Source: Primulina eburnea (Eukaryota > Streptophyta > Magnoliopsida > Lamiales > Gesneriaceae). Taken from it: 64,000 nucleotides of DNA. Position numbers and translations under genes: made by a program. The stretch lies in contig NC_133115.1 of the NCBI RefSeq assembly GCF_022965805.1, forward strand, positions 30,371,321-30,435,320, written 5' to 3'. Below, piece by piece: positions 11,343-23,250 of the stretch. The notes under the pieces are model-generated. The model was given only the letters and a program-made list of their open reading frames with translations, was not told the origin of the DNA and searched no databases. Each line of letters begins with the position of its first letter. The stretch's first letter is position 1.

Positions 11343-14040
11343 ATTCTCCCCCTCTAAGATACGATTTCGTCCTCGAAATCACAGGTAATCAAGTCAGATA
11401 TCAACACGAAACGTATACAAGAGGTAAATCAGAAAACTTATCTCAATGAATCAATTCTGAAATTTCGATCTCATATCAGATTCTGTCTTTCAGATATTCT
11501 CATTGACCTACTGACAATCTTACTGTGTTTTCAACAACAGGATAATCTTCATTCTGAATTCTCTTACTTCTACTGATTCTGATTCCAATCTGGAATAAGA
11601 ATTCACTAAGTACAATGTCATAATACTTCTCCAATCCTTCTGACAGAATCAATCTCGTATTACTGGATATACAACGTCCGTATAAACCAATCTACAGCTC
11701 ATCATATATCAGGACCATCAGCTATTATCAAATCTGTTTATCTCAATCAAGGACATATACTGTCTTCAGCTTGAAATACCAATCGTCATCATCCGACGTT
11801 GGTTTCTTAAATCTGTCCATTCTGAACTGTCTTAATAATTATTGTCATACATGAATTCATACAGTGACAATAATTCTTAACAACTAGTACTAACATCCAG
11901 CACTAAAGCTGTATAGTGCTAACATCCAGCACAAAGCTGTACCAAAATCTTTCAATATCTGGATAGTACATTCTGACTGTCTGTCAATCTGTAAAACAAT
12001 CTAAGAGAAAGCTCATGATATACTCTATTACAAGTACCAAATCAATCAAAAGTCACAATCTGATATAATCTACTGTGGCATTCTGATCTATCTGACCACT
12101 TTTCTGACATCGATCTGTGTCAGTTGGTCATGTTTGTACGTTATCTGGTACAAACTAATAGATATAGATTGAACAATCTGTCAATCATAACCATATCATA
12201 TCATATCTGGAAAGTATTGAAGTAATCTCATTATGAAATTCATCGAATTATACTCCCCATTTCTCGTCAGAACTATACAATTTCTGTAATAAATCTTCTG
12301 ATTTCTATCTTTCTGTCTTTTCTGTTAGCGATTCAGACATATCAATACAATTTCTCTCAACATTTCAATACAAATTCTGTCATAGCTGATCTAATCTGTC
12401 TATATCAACTCTATCTGTTCGAATACCATACATTCTCAATCATCAAATTGAAAACTGAATCCACTACGGTACATTTCTGACCCTATCTGTGATTTCAGAT
12501 TCGAACTATTTGATACAAACAAATCAGTTAATAACATAAATGAAAGAAAATATACCTACCTGGTATTCGGCTCTGACTATCTATATCAAGCTTTACTGTA
12601 CAATTCTGACACATCTGACATCACAAGATAATCAGTCTCATACAAAATACACAATCACATATTTGTTACATTCTGATCACATTCTGAACTGCTGTAACTC
12701 TTGAATTTAACTCTGATTCGGTTGGAACTGTATATACTCTCATTGATTCACAATAATCTGCAGCATATACGGATTCAAAACACAGTAATATTACATCAGA
12801 GACGAAATATCAATATCCTATACAGATCTAGTGAGTTCAGTGAACTCATAATACAATGATTTCTGGTAAACATCTTCATGTCATTCTAATCAATTGTTAT
12901 ATCCCATCTGCAAATAAAATATGCTCCCAAAAAAATATAAGATGTCTCAAATACTGATTTAGAACAATAACAATATTCAGCAGATATAAAGCAACAGTCG
13001 AATAAAATAATCTGCCAAATCAGACAAAATACATTTCTGACAATTCTGACATTTCTGAAATTTCTGATCTTTTTGATATCAGTATCAATCAGTCACCGAT
13101 CACAATCTCAACTGTATCAGAATCAATCGGTATACTAACTGCAGGTATCGCATATTCTGAATACAATCTGTGTCAAGCAGGATTCATATCTGAATAATTT
13201 CTGTATACAATAATCCTTATTCTCAGAATAATCAATACAGTCTTCCGATAGTCGATTCGATCAATCAAATGCTGCAATTATATCAAAATCTCATAGATAT
13301 AACAAGCATAGAATTATCAGAACATCTATGAAGATACTGACACATGCCAAAGAGAAACACTAAATCAGATGTAACTCCTGGTCAGTACTCTTCTACTGAT
13401 CTTTCAATTTATTCTGTATCATTCTATACATACAATATTATTCTGTACTGAATTCTAAAACAACAATTAGTATCTGATCTGAATTCAATTCTGAAATCTA
13501 TCTTTCTGATATAAAGCAAATCTAAAATCTTATCTAGGCAAACATCTGCCAACTCGTATATCACTGGCAAATCTGCCAATGTTAAGCTCGATTTCAGTAC
13601 ATCTACTGAGTACATAAGGATACCATCTGTTCCTTTCTATAACAATCGAGTCATATACGACAATATCAAAGGAATTCTAAATCTAGAATCCTTATTGCAA
13701 AATCTCTACTCATTAGCTATCTCTAATCTGAATCTTACAATGTCTGGAACAGATTCTACAATATTTCCGTCTTTCTGTACTTGATCATTATATCACCAAT
13801 ATCAGTAATGCAGTCAAATCAGACAATACAAGTACACCATACTCTGTCTCGATTCTCATTCTCATCTTACTGTAGTATACAATATATCACAGAAATCTCT
13901 GAGATCAATCTTTCTTTCCCCAGAAGGTACAAAGATTAATACTACAGCAATACAGACCCAACAGATAATGCATATCTCCATGCAACTCATTCCAGGATAA
14001 TCTTAAGAAATGCATTAGTATATATCAATACATATGCAAC
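11343..14040. other. Noncoding interior of the gag-only element
   Basis: About 2.7 kb lie where pol would be expected. The plus strand is full of short AATCTG, TTCTGA, ATCAAT and TATCTG words, resembling the element's own LTR in composition. No pol motif (DTG, YVDD/FIDD, HHCC, DDE) was found in any frame. A related autonomous element would continue from gag into protease here. Instead, only a short trace follows the gag stop. Confidence 0.7.
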
Positions 14041-14128
14041 ATAATCATAAAAGATCAGTACCTGTCACTATGTCATCAAGTGTGTCCTGGGTCTGTTCCT
14101 CCATCACATATCCAAATGGTCCAGCCCT

Positions 14129-15030
14129 CTAAGATCTTCGGGGACCTCTCTGTGGACAAGCCTTAGCAAAATGCCCTGGTTGTTTACAGATATTGCAACG
14201 ACCAAGCACTCCTTGGCAATGTCCTGTGGGATGTCTTCCTCCGCAAGTTTTGCAGTACACTCCAGTATAACTCGAACTAGAATCACTAGAACTAGAGGAA
14301 CCACTCCCTAACTTCTTGAATGACTTCTTTTGAGTTTTCAGCAGATCTTGCTTTCCACTCGTGTTGCCACGATCAACTCGAAGAGGGGATTGCTGTGTCT
14401 GGGGTTGCTTCACACACAACCTTGTTAATTGTCTAATCAAACTCGCCTCCGCTCTCTTCGCTCTACTCAAGACATCAGCAAAATGGTGAGGTCGTTGTAT
14501 GTTCATCAATGCAACTATCTCTGAGTTCAATCCTCTGATGAATTGATCCGCTACAGCTTCATCATTTCCAGCTAAATGAGGAACAAAACGCAGTAGAGTA
14601 GAGAATTTAGCCACATATCCTTCAATATTCAGTTGCCCTTGGCTCAAATTCTCAAATTCTGCTCTTTTGTCCTCCCGGTAGGAAACAGAAAAAAATCTTT
14701 GATAGAATTCAATTTTGAAAACTTCCCACGTGATCACAGTACCACGTTGTGCTAATACTCCTTTGATTGTAATCCACCAACTTCTGGCAGCCTCTCGTAA
14801 CTGGTGAAATACCAATTTAACTCTCTGTTCATCTGTACAATCGAGTAAATCAAACAAAATTTCTATATCATCAAACCAGTTCTGACAATCTTCAGATGTC
14901 TCGGTACCACTCAGAATCGGCGGCTGTAATAACTGAAATTCTCTCATCTTAGCTTCTATCTGAGTTTCTGATGCATCTGTCTGTTCAGTCGAAGTACTAC
15001 CCCTTTCTGGAATTCTCCGAGGCGGTATAT
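14129..15030 (-). CDS. Retrotransposon Gag (capsid plus zinc knuckle), start codon probably lost
   Basis: The frame from ATG 14947 to a TAG at 14129 encodes 272 residues. It has a Ty3-type capsid domain (SEDCQNWFDDIEILFDLL, AARSWWITIKG, DQFIRGLNSEI), a Ser-rich linker, and a nucleocapsid CCHC knuckle CNICKQPGHFAKAC, preceded by a second Cys/His cluster CKTCGGRHPTGHC. The open frame extends upstream to about 15026. There the usual MPPRR start of such gags reads ATA CCG CCT CGG, so the ancestral ATG seems mutated and 14947 is an internal Met. After the TAG, about 28 codons in the same frame (starting RAGPFGYVMEEQTQ) resemble the gag/protease linker, then end. Gag packages element RNA and could be used in trans. 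Confidence 0.85.
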
Positions 15031-15353
15031 CTGAATATCAAACAAATCAATACCCAATCTATATAATCTGTCTCAGCCCTCCTCTGATCATATACCTCTG
15101 ATTCAGACTCGGTTGTGATTCATTCTTGGTAATTACATGCTGTAATCAACTCAGATAACAAACAGCATGTAATAGGGAAAGCAATAAATCATGCTAGCAC
15201 ACACAATGTAAGTCAACATTGAAATAATTCTCATGCTAGCAATCACATGTAAGGAAAGATAATTTCCCGCTCATTCTCTTCTATCTCAGTCTAAAGGATC
15301 TATCAGCTCTGACTATCTCAGCCTCAAGGATCTATCGCTCTGATACCACCTGT

Positions 15354-17090
15354 TGTGGGGACCCGGACGCTAATCAAGTTCTTAATCATCATTGGGACTA
15401 ATTAATCAATTATAAAACAGGGTCTAATTTTTTTTTTAAAATGCGGAACGTAGTGAAATCAAACTAATATACATATCAGTATAAAATACAATACAAGTCC
15501 TGTACTGCATGCATCCAAAATATACTAAGGTTCAACATCTAAATATCAAGTGTCAAAACCCTATATACATCCAAGTCCGAAGTCTCCACTCTATCACGAT
15601 CTCTCCTCATCTCCTGGACCCTGATCCTGTCCCACCTGTTGTCATGTACACATACAGACAAGACAACAGCCGGATAACTCCGGTGAGAATAAATCCCAGT
15701 ATAAATCAACGAAACATGCAATCATATAAACAAATATAAAGCATGTAATCAGGTAACCGTAATATGCATCAAAATCTGAAACATAATTACAATTCTACGA
15801 TTCAGACTAGACTCCATCCTAGTCTAGGGATCCCGGTTTCCAGATGTGGTGTTCCTATATCGAATTCCGTAATAGAAGGAACTCTGTTCCTATTACTCGA
15901 TATAACCAAATATGGTGTTCCTATATCGAATTCCGTAATAGAGAATTCCAATCCTAATTACTCGATATAACCAGCATCCGGTGTCCTGACCTATCCGTCA
16001 TGGACTGTAGCTCTATCGCTAATATCATTATCTTGAGACATCGTGCAATGTTCCCGTGGCGATTCCACCACTATCAGGAACTTCCGTCACAAGATTACTC
16101 ATCTGATACCTGCTATCTATAATCCAAGAAAACAAGTACATCAATCAAATCAATGCAAATATCAATGCAATAAAGTAAAGTATGTGATTTAGGGAAACTC
16201 AAGTCTAATCCGACTCAAGTCGATCTCCCAATACCACATTGACTTATACCTTTCGTTTGTAGTCACGATCTAATGCAATATCACTTCTGAACTCAAGGCT
16301 GTCTCTGTAAATCTGAAACGACATACCGGGAATACTAATATCAATATTCCATTCTCAATTCAATTCTGAATCTTGTTAATCTGGATTTAATTCAAAATCA
16401 ACGGTATAACGGTACAATCTCGATATCCCGTCAATACAACATCACCAGATATTAATTACAAATCATAACCCATATTCGATACAATTTGTAATCAGTCTAT
16501 AATCCAAATCTATTCAATTCTCAATCAATATAATCAGAAAATCATAACAATTCCAGAATCAATCCGTTTTCTGATCTGACTTCGATTATGCAATGTCTAG
16601 TATTCCTAGAACACATCACAATGATCAAATCACAATTCCTCCAATACATGAATTTCAAATCATGCTAGAACATAATAAAACTTACGTCCTTGTGTAGTTC
16701 TTGACGAGAGGATCTCAAAACTGTGCTTGGATTGAAAATCGGACGAGCGAATCTTGTAAAATCAGATTTCTAGTCTTCGAAAGAAACTTGAAAATCTCCT
16801 ATGGGTTTTCTCGATTCTTGCTGTTTCTTTATGAAGGAAGGAAGTTTTATATATCCTAATGCATGACAAGTGTCCCACTTAATTCCAATATTTGCACTTT
16901 AGTCCCTCAAGTCTTTACTATTTGCAATTCAGTCCTCAAAACTCTTTTTAATTCCATTTCAATCCTAATTAATCACAAAATTTGTGGAATTTAATTCATC
17001 ATTCCAAAATTCGTAAATTAAATAATCTCGGATTAAAATGATATAATCTCGGTTTAAAATAATATCATTTCTATAATCTCGGATCTTACA
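15354..17090 (-). repeat. 5' LTR (by element orientation) of the gag-only element
   Basis: 1737 bp, matching 9606-11342 with about nine substitutions. The adjacent primer-binding site lies five bases inside (15337-15348). Confidence 0.95.
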
Positions 17091-17290
17091 GCATCTAGCA
17101 TGGAAAAGCACGGAAGGATCAACTCCGTTATAGAAAATCAGAAGTTGTTCAGATGAAAAGAAACCATGTTGAGGTCACCTCCTCAACATCTTTCTAAATC
17201 TTCCCCAAGCTGTATGTAGTGGTTCTCCATTCTTCTGGCGAAAAGATGAAAATATCCATATGTAGTTGTGCTAGCTTGGTGGGCGGAAGA
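17091..17290 (-). pseudogene. Ty3/gypsy (Athila/Tat-type) gag remnant, upstream part
   Basis: Minus-strand reading gives a decayed capsid segment: GE(P)LHTAW-like, then an Arg-rich FRKMLRR-like stretch, then LLIFYNGVDPSVLFHA near 17100. There are frame breaks. It joins the segment ending at 9605 exactly at the GCATC target duplication, showing one old gag cut by the younger element. Confidence 0.7.
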
Positions 17291-17297
17291 TATTTTC

Positions 17298-17431
17298 TTT
17301 TTTAAAAAAATGAAAAAGACTAAAATACCCTCAAATTCACTCGTTTTGACTCAATTAAAAATGTTATACTCTCTGCAATTCAAATAAAATGATGGTGAGC
17401 CTTATATATTTTAACGACTCCAAAATGGGTC
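17298..17431. repeat. Dispersed noncoding repeat, copy 2 (paired with 7296-7436)
   Basis: An A-run, ATGAAAAAGACTAAAATACC, TACTCTCTGCAATTCAAATA and TATATATTTTAACGACTCC align with 7296-7436. No coding potential was seen. Confidence 0.5.
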
Positions 17432-17662
17432 GATAAAAAATAATGATCTATTTAAAATTTAATTAAATAAAAGAGATTTTGACTTTTTAAAATCGAGGAA
17501 AGAGAGTTGACTCCCTCTTAGTTAGGTGAAATCAATAGATTAAACATGTACCTAAAAATATTAAATCAATTCGTTATATAAAAGAAAAAGTATTAAATAT
17601 AGTTTATTATTATGATAGAAAATAGTATAAACAAAAGGTGGCCTTTACTATAATAAATATGA

Positions 17663-17844
17663 GACAAAAACTTGTGTGAGACGGTCTCACGGGTCGTATT
17701 TGTGAGATGGATCTCTTATTTGGATCATTCATGAAAAAATATTACTTTTTATGCTAAGAATATTACTTTTTATTGTGAATATAGATAGGGTTGACCCGTT
17801 TCACAGATTATGATCCGTGAGACAGTCTCACATAAGATTCATTC
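17663..17844 (+). mobile_element. GTGAGAC-type MITE, 182 bp, 9-bp TSD TAAATATGA
   Basis: Full-length copy. TAAATATGA is repeated at 17654-17662 and 17845-17853. The first bases are GACAAAAACTTG instead of the usual GGCAAAAACTTG. Confidence 0.88.
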
Positions 17845-19083
17845 TAAATATGAAAGGTATTTGAATCAATTCGTTTAAAAACTAACCATCAAATGTCTAT
17901 ATTTTATTGAAAGATATTTAAATTAAATACCGAATAGCCCACGTAAAAAGGCTAAGAAAAGAATAGGTAAATTAAATTATTGAGTCTTCATTTGCCAGTC
18001 AGTGCGAATCATTATATAATTTTTGGCCCATTAATTTTCCGTTATCATTACATTTGCCAAGACTTTATTCTTGACTGGACCGAGTCAGAAGTTAGGAATT
18101 TTTCATCTAGAATTATTCTTAAACAGTATATAATTGAAATTAATATCCACAAAAGAGCCTCGCAATTGGATATGCATTATCTTCGGTTGAAATATTTCAT
18201 TTATTCTAAGTTTTTATTTAATATAAAATAATAGTGTCAAGCTGTTTGAGGGAGTTAGTGATTATATTATATATTTTTCAGGTTTCCGATAGTTGATATA
18301 AAATCCAGCGCTCCAGTGTATCATTCTTTATAATTGACAGATCATTAAGTTCTGATCGGACATATTAAATAAAGAGTGTTACTACACAAGTGTCGGTCAG
18401 AAATGAGTAAGTCAGTGAGGATATGTTACTTTCAACCGTTCTTAAGACCACCGGTTTTAGCATGAAGAACACCACTTCACCAACTTTCGATGCGACAAAA
18501 TATTTCCCGAAGCGATCTAAGTAATAATACTTTTCAAAGATTAATTATTCGAGCTAAAGCCGAAAAATCCTAGGAGATTTTTAACGATATTTATTATAGT
18601 GTACGATATTGATAAAAACAAGACCATTATGTCGGAGACAAGTACATATTATGAATGCAGATTCAAATTCAGTAGAAGAACTCTCGCACATCCTTCAATA
18701 TGCACTATTATTACAAGATTTCTAGGCACACTCAAGTGATCAGAATTTCAAGCTGTTCAATTAGCAATTTCCTATAAAAACTCCTCATATCATTTAAGGA
18801 TCTTTCAGTTCTACTTTAGCAACTCAAGCCGTTACAAGCTAATCATTGGTTATTTCTTTAGCTTTCTGGTGAACCGGAGTTTTTTAAACATTTAGATTTG
18901 TAAAGTGATCACTAAGAGTTTCAATTTATATATTTGATAAGTCATAGTTATTTTTGTGAGAAAGAAAACATGTATTACACACATTAAAACTTATTTAAGC
19001 TAAAAGATCGAAAGGACAAAACAAAGTGAAACAACCTCCAATACTTGTCTCTCATTATTTTTGCATAGGTAGATTTTAATATT

Positions 19084-19265
19084 GGCAAAAACTTATGTGA
19101 GACGGTCTTACGGATCGTATTTTATGAGATAGATCTTTATTTGGTTCATCAATGAAAAAATATTATTTTTTATACTAAAAGTATTACTTTTTATTGTGAA
19201 TATCGGTAGGGTTGACCCATCTCACAGATAAAGATTCGTGAGACCGTCTCACAAGAGACTTACTC
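19084..19265 (+). mobile_element. GTGAGAC-type MITE, 182 bp, 9-bp TSD TTTAATATT
   Basis: Full-length copy GGCAAAAACTTATGTGAGAC..CAAGAGACTTACTC, with TTTAATATT at 19075-19083 and 19266-19274. It is absent from the equivalent place in duplication unit 2. Confidence 0.88.
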
Positions 19266-19530
19266 TTTAATATTTGTAATATAGGTTTTCTTGTCACATA
19301 AATCACGTAGAAGAACATCATAATATTTGGTGGATTTAGTGATTTTGGGCAATAAAGAACCAAAACCCAAAAAAATAAAAGTTAGTAAATGTTAAAATTC
19401 AAAAAAGATCTATTTACAAGAATAAAATTGTAATTTTTGTTATAAATTTATAAACTCTCATCGCTCATGGGTTTTATAGGTGGGATATAAATAGATCGAA
19501 CAAATTTCATTTTCTAAAATTCATGTACCC

Positions 19531-20456
19531 TGTTGTATCCATATGTTAGAGAAAATGTGAATAAAATGAAAAGTGTGGTTGTCCCACATTGGAAGCTTAG
19601 AGAAAGGTTCTTCTCCTTATTAGTTCTAGTGTGGACTAAGGGTTTGGGCCCCAAGGGGTACCAAAGCTTTTAGAAGGGGGTAGACGCTGCTAGGCTAGGT
19701 CTCGGTGAATTAAACACACACGCGCCCGCCCGCCCGGCCCGGCACGGCACGGGGCGGTGAGGTGAGGTGAGGTGTGGTGTGGTCTTTGACCAATATTTAT
19801 CTTTTTGGACCAAAATTATTTAATGAAATAAATTTTGTTGGTGTCCAAACAGAAGATGGTGCGCCCTGGCGCGTGTTCTTGCGCGCATCATACCAGTGCA
19901 CGCGAACAGAAGGCAGCGTGCGCCAGCGCATGATGTCGCGCGGCCGCGCGCGCCCCACTGTTTTCAGTGTGCGCGGACAGAACATGGCGCGCGACCGCGC
20001 CAGTTCTCGCGCGGGGGCGCGCGCCCTGCTGTGCGGAAGAAGAATAAAGCGTCTCTTCACCGAAACCACATGTTTGTTCACCCAAAGACTGTACCTTTGT
20101 GCGAATTGTTGTGCCCATTCGAGGTCATCTTTGACACTCTATAAATATCCCCTACCTGCATTCATTTGGCACTTTTTGTTGCATCAAATTCTTCTCCATA
20201 TTGCTGCAGAATTCGTTCATACACACTTGAAAGATCAAGCATTTCTTTGTTCGTCGAAGTCTAGAGTTTGTTGTGCTACTACTCTAGAAAGGAGTCGTTG
20301 TGTCTTAGGGACGATTGCCGTTAACGTAAAGCACTTGTATACGGGCAATATCGTCTTGCGGATAAAAGATTTATCCTTGCCTCGACTTGAAGAATCGTTG
20401 CTGTTGCTGTCTTATTTTCAGAATTTCGAGAAGGGCACTACCAGGTACAAACAACA
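19531..20456 (+). mobile_element. Solo LTR, probably Ty1/copia, with a GC-rich CpG-dense block
   Basis: 926 bp with short inverted ends TGTTGT..ACAACA. It is absent from the matching place in duplication unit 2, where the flanks run together (ATGTACCCATATT). Inside are GTCCCACATTGG, a tandem low-complexity run at 19718-19785 (CGCC, GGCAC and GTGAG repeats), a CGCG-dense block at 19860-20035, and a likely TATA box CTATAAATA near 20140. A target duplication is not clear. A 242-codon frame inside it overlaps LTR signals and resembles no protein, so it is not called as a gene. Confidence 0.7.
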
Positions 20457-20617
20457 CCATATTCTTTTATCAGCCTTAGGATACACTTTGAAGAAACAAT
20501 AATAAATGATATCCATTATATTTGTCACAAAGACAAAACATTTTTCAAAACTACAAACTGCACAAATTCAAATAATTCTTTTCAAGAATATATTTCATGC
20601 ACGTCCTTTTTTTATAA

Positions 20618-20799
20618 GGCGAAAAATTGTATGAGACGGTCTCACACATCATATTTTGTGAAACGGATCTTTATTTGGGTCATCCATGAAAAATTATTAA
20701 TTTTTATACTAAGAGTATTACTTTTTATTGCGAATATCGGTAGGGTTGACTCGTCTCACAGATAAAGATTTGTGAGACCGGCTCACAAAAAACCTACTC
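20618..20799 (+). mobile_element. GTGAGAC-type MITE upstream of chitinase 1, 9-bp [12 protein letters not shown]
   Basis: 182 bp, GGCGAAAAATTGTATGAGAC..ACAAAAAACCTACTC. TTTTTATAA is at 20609-20617 and 20800-20808. It ends 587 bp before the chitinase 1 start codon. The same point in unit 2 is empty, so the insertion followed the duplication. Confidence 0.88.
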
Positions 20800-21313
20800 T
20801 TTTTATAATTATATACACATTTTATCTATCCAGATAAATATAATTCAAATTTCTTACATTTTTAAAAAATATAATATATGATCCCTTGTCCATGAAACAT
20901 ATCACAAAGCGCAACATTATTTGAAAATAAACATATGTATTTTTTATATGACGTTAAAATCCACGTGATATCTTTCGTTACGTGCTGAGTAAATCTCTTT
21001 GCTAATACAGTAACCTGCAACCCGTACTAGTAAGATAAACCACACTGGATAAATTATATGAACAGATTCTTTTGAAAATGTGTCGTTAAAGATAACCACT
21101 AATTAATAAGTGATATCTGTAACTTTGTTCTCACCAAATTTTGAACTCTAGTACATCTCCCATAATGTTACTCCACCAGCTTAGTGGTGACTAATACTTC
21201 CTTAATTTGATCTATGCATATTTTCCTAGAAGCGGTCTCGGTAGAAAGACATTCCACTTAATTCTACTTTTACAGTTTTCCATGCTATCCGCACTGATAT
21301 ATCTCCAATTCCA

Positions 21314-21322
21314 CTATAAATA
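21314..21322 (+). promoter_or_regulatory. TATA box of chitinase 1
   Basis: CTATAAATA, 65 bp before the ATG and followed by a CCCC/CCTCCC leader. The same box and leader are found before chitinase 2 (35076) and the pseudogene (60993). Confidence 0.75.
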
Positions 21323-21386
21323 CCCCATAATCCCTCCCTCCCTAGTGCATCAACACACTTCACATTTTCTTCAATCATTCTTAAAA

Positions 21387-22345
21387 ATGTTCATTTTCAG
21401 CTCAAGAAAATGTTCTGTCACATTTTATACCTGTTTAGCTATAATTCTCACTGCCGGGGAGTTGGCTTTCGGGCAAAACTGTGGCTGCGCGTCTAACCTT
21501 TGTTGCAGCCAATACGGCTATTGTGGCAGCACCGCCGCTTATTGTGGCACAGGATGCCGATCCGGCCCATGCTATGGATCCCCAAGTGGTGGTGGAAGTG
21601 AAGTTTCCGGTATAGTGACTGATGCATTTTTCAATGGTATCGCTAATGGTGCAGGTGGAGGCTGCGAGGGGAAAGGATTCTACACCCGCTCAACTTTTCT
21701 CACTGCGGCCGCCTCATATCCGTCTTTCGCCAGCGGGTCTAAAGATGTTGCCAGGCGTGAGGTTGCTGCGTTCTTCGCTAATGTCGCACACGAAACTGGA
21801 AGTAAGTTAATTTAAGGTTTGCAAAATGTTTCATGCATTTTAGGCATGTCATTACACTCTTAACAGGGATGTAAACGAACCAAACCGTTTGTGAGCTATT
21901 CGAAACTCGATTCGATAAAAGCTGTTTGAGATCGTTTAATAAAGCTTGTTAAGATAAACAAACCAAACTCAAATCGGCTCGTTAGCTCGTGAACATGTTC
22001 GTTGGTAAGTTCATGAGTAATCTTTTAGATTAAAAAATAATAATTTTGATATTTAATTTATTTATTTTGCATATTATTTATGAAATATATAGAAAAATCT
22101 ATTAAATTTATTTATTATTATAAATTTACAAATTTTAATAAGAATAATATATTTTTCTTTAAATATATAATTTACTTTTTAATCAATTTAATGAAAATTT
22201 AAATGTATAATTCATATTTATTAAGTTTGTTTAGGCTTGATAAAAGCTCTCGTGAGCTGTGTATATATTCGTTAAATAAAGCTCGAGCTCGGCTCGATTA
22301 CATCCCTACACTCCAACAATTAATTTTGATCCCTAAAATGTTGTA

Positions 22346-22383
<38 letters not shown>

Positions 22384-22817
22384 ATATATATATATTATCT
22401 AATGCAGGTCTGTGCTATATAAATGAAATTAACGGGGCATCTAGAAACTACTGTGACTCCAGTAACAGTCAATATCCGTGTGCGTCCGGAAAGGCTTACC
22501 ACGGGCGAGGTCCCCTTCAGATTACATGGAACTACAACTACGGGCCAGCCGGGAAAAGCATCGGGTTCGATGGGCTAAACAACCCCGATATCGTGGCTAG
22601 AGAAAATGTCATATCTTTCAAGACAGCCCTCTGGTTCTGGATGAACAATTGCCATATTGCTATAACTTCTGGACAGGGATTCGGGGCCACGATTCGAGCC
22701 ATTAACGGAATGGAATGCAATGGAGGGAACACGGGCGCAGTCAATTCTCGTGTCCAATATTACAGAAGCTATTGCAGCCAACTTGGAGTTGATCCTGGTC
22801 CGAATATCAGTTGCTAG
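21387..22817 (+). CDS. Class IV chitinase (hevein-like CBM18 plus GH19), chitinase 1
   Basis: A secreted endochitinase that hydrolyses beta-1,4-GlcNAc chains, usually in defence against fungi. Exons 21387-21801 and 22408-22817 give 274 residues. Residues 1-29 form a hydrophobic signal peptide ending AFG. Residues 30-64 form an eight-Cys chitin-binding domain ([17 protein letters not shown]). A short SPSGGGSE linker precedes the GH19 domain. Catalytic Glu136 lies in HETG and Glu145 in YINE, the spacing known from maize class IV enzyme. FKTALWFWM and [12 protein letters not shown] are present. There is no C-terminal vacuolar extension (it ends in ISC), so apoplastic export is likely. The start at 21387 is chosen because an upstream in-frame ATG (21207) lies before the TATA box. 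The 606-bp intron contains a MITE-like insertion and a TA microsatellite. Confidence 0.95.
21866..22306. mobile_element. MITE-like element in chitinase 1 intron
   Basis: 441 bp with 13-bp terminal inverted repeats GGGATGTAAACGA / TCGATTACATCCC (one mismatch) and inner GCTCGAGCTCGGCTCG-type words. It is missing from the otherwise alignable 84-bp intron of chitinase 2, so it inserted after the duplication. No clean target duplication was seen, and the superfamily is not assigned. Confidence 0.7.
22346..22396. repeat. (TA)n microsatellite near the chitinase 1 intron acceptor
   Basis: About 50 bp of near-pure TA end 11 bp before the acceptor AG at 22406-22407. Confidence 0.95.
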
Positions 22818-23212
22818 ACTTAATCTGATAAATTATAAATAAATATATGAAATAAAACTTGATGAAAAGAGCATATACATCTTGTTTGAAATAAATAAAA
22901 CTCCTATTAAAAGAACAAAATTTAAAATTAGTTATTTAATAAATATAATATGCAAGCTTAAGTTAATATTATAATTACCTTGATTCGCATGTATCAAGTA
23001 TTATGTACACATTAGCCATGGGAAGAAAATTTATCAATTATCTCATAATTAATTTGAGCCAACATTGAAAATATACGGTTGGTATTCCCATCCCATTTAA
23101 TATATAGTCATAGATTCATATATATTCATGCAAAATATTTATAGTATATAAAAGTTGAATTATTCTTAACTTCAAATCATTACGTCTTTAGTTAAAAAAT
23201 TTAGAAGAAATT

Positions 23213-23213
23213 A

Positions 23214-23249
<36 letters not shown>
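23213..23249. repeat. (AT)n microsatellite
   Basis: Pure AT dinucleotide run. The flanks from 22840 to 23520 are AT-rich without recognised features. Confidence 0.95.

Positions 23250-23250
<1 letters not shown>

Larger units (their letters stand above)
9601..17095 (-). mobile_element. Gag-only (TR-GAG-like) non-autonomous LTR retrotransposon with TSD GCATC
   Basis: The element is 9606-17090 (7485 bp), flanked by a perfect 5-bp duplication GCATC at 9601-9605 and 17091-17095. The two LTRs are both 1737 bp. On the minus strand the order is 5' LTR, primer site TGGTATCAGAGC (15337-15348, tRNA-iMet type), gag, about 2.7 kb of noncoding sequence, polypurine tract AGAGGGGGAGAAT (11343-11355), 3' LTR. 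No reverse transcriptase, integrase or RNase H frame exists, so mobilisation would need proteins supplied by a relative. About nine substitutions and no indels between LTRs, counted by eye, indicate a recent insertion. The older gag it landed in reads through both flanks. Confidence 0.93.
17855..22840 (+). other. Segmental duplication unit 1 (chitinase-bearing)
   Basis: Blocks here recur in the same order at 32855-36060. They are 17855-18130 (TTGAATCAATTC.TTTAAAAA, TTATTGAGTCTT, CATCTAGAATTATTCTTAAA); 19470-19530 (AATTTCATTTT.TAAAATTC); 20457-20615 (TTTGAAGAAACAA, CATTTTTCAAAACTACAA); the promoter; and the chitinase gene. The units are interrupted by different insertions. Bases 18240-19070 have no clear counterpart in unit 2, and nothing definite was recognised there. 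Confidence 0.75.

Noticed and set aside
18240..19070. Possible copia LTR (TATA-like CCTATAAAAAC near 18772)
   Set aside because: No TG..CA ends, partner LTR, primer site or target duplication could be identified, so it was left unassigned.
19774..20502. 242-codon plus-strand open frame
   Set aside because: Lies within the solo LTR across its GC-rich tract and TATA region, shows no domain-like sequence, and is absent from the duplicate segment. Long frames are expected by chance in GC-rich DNA.
21207..21386. Upstream in-frame extension of chitinase 1 to an earlier ATG
   Set aside because: It includes the TATA box and leader and would put 60 residues before a normal signal peptide; the other copies start at the ATG equivalent to 21387.
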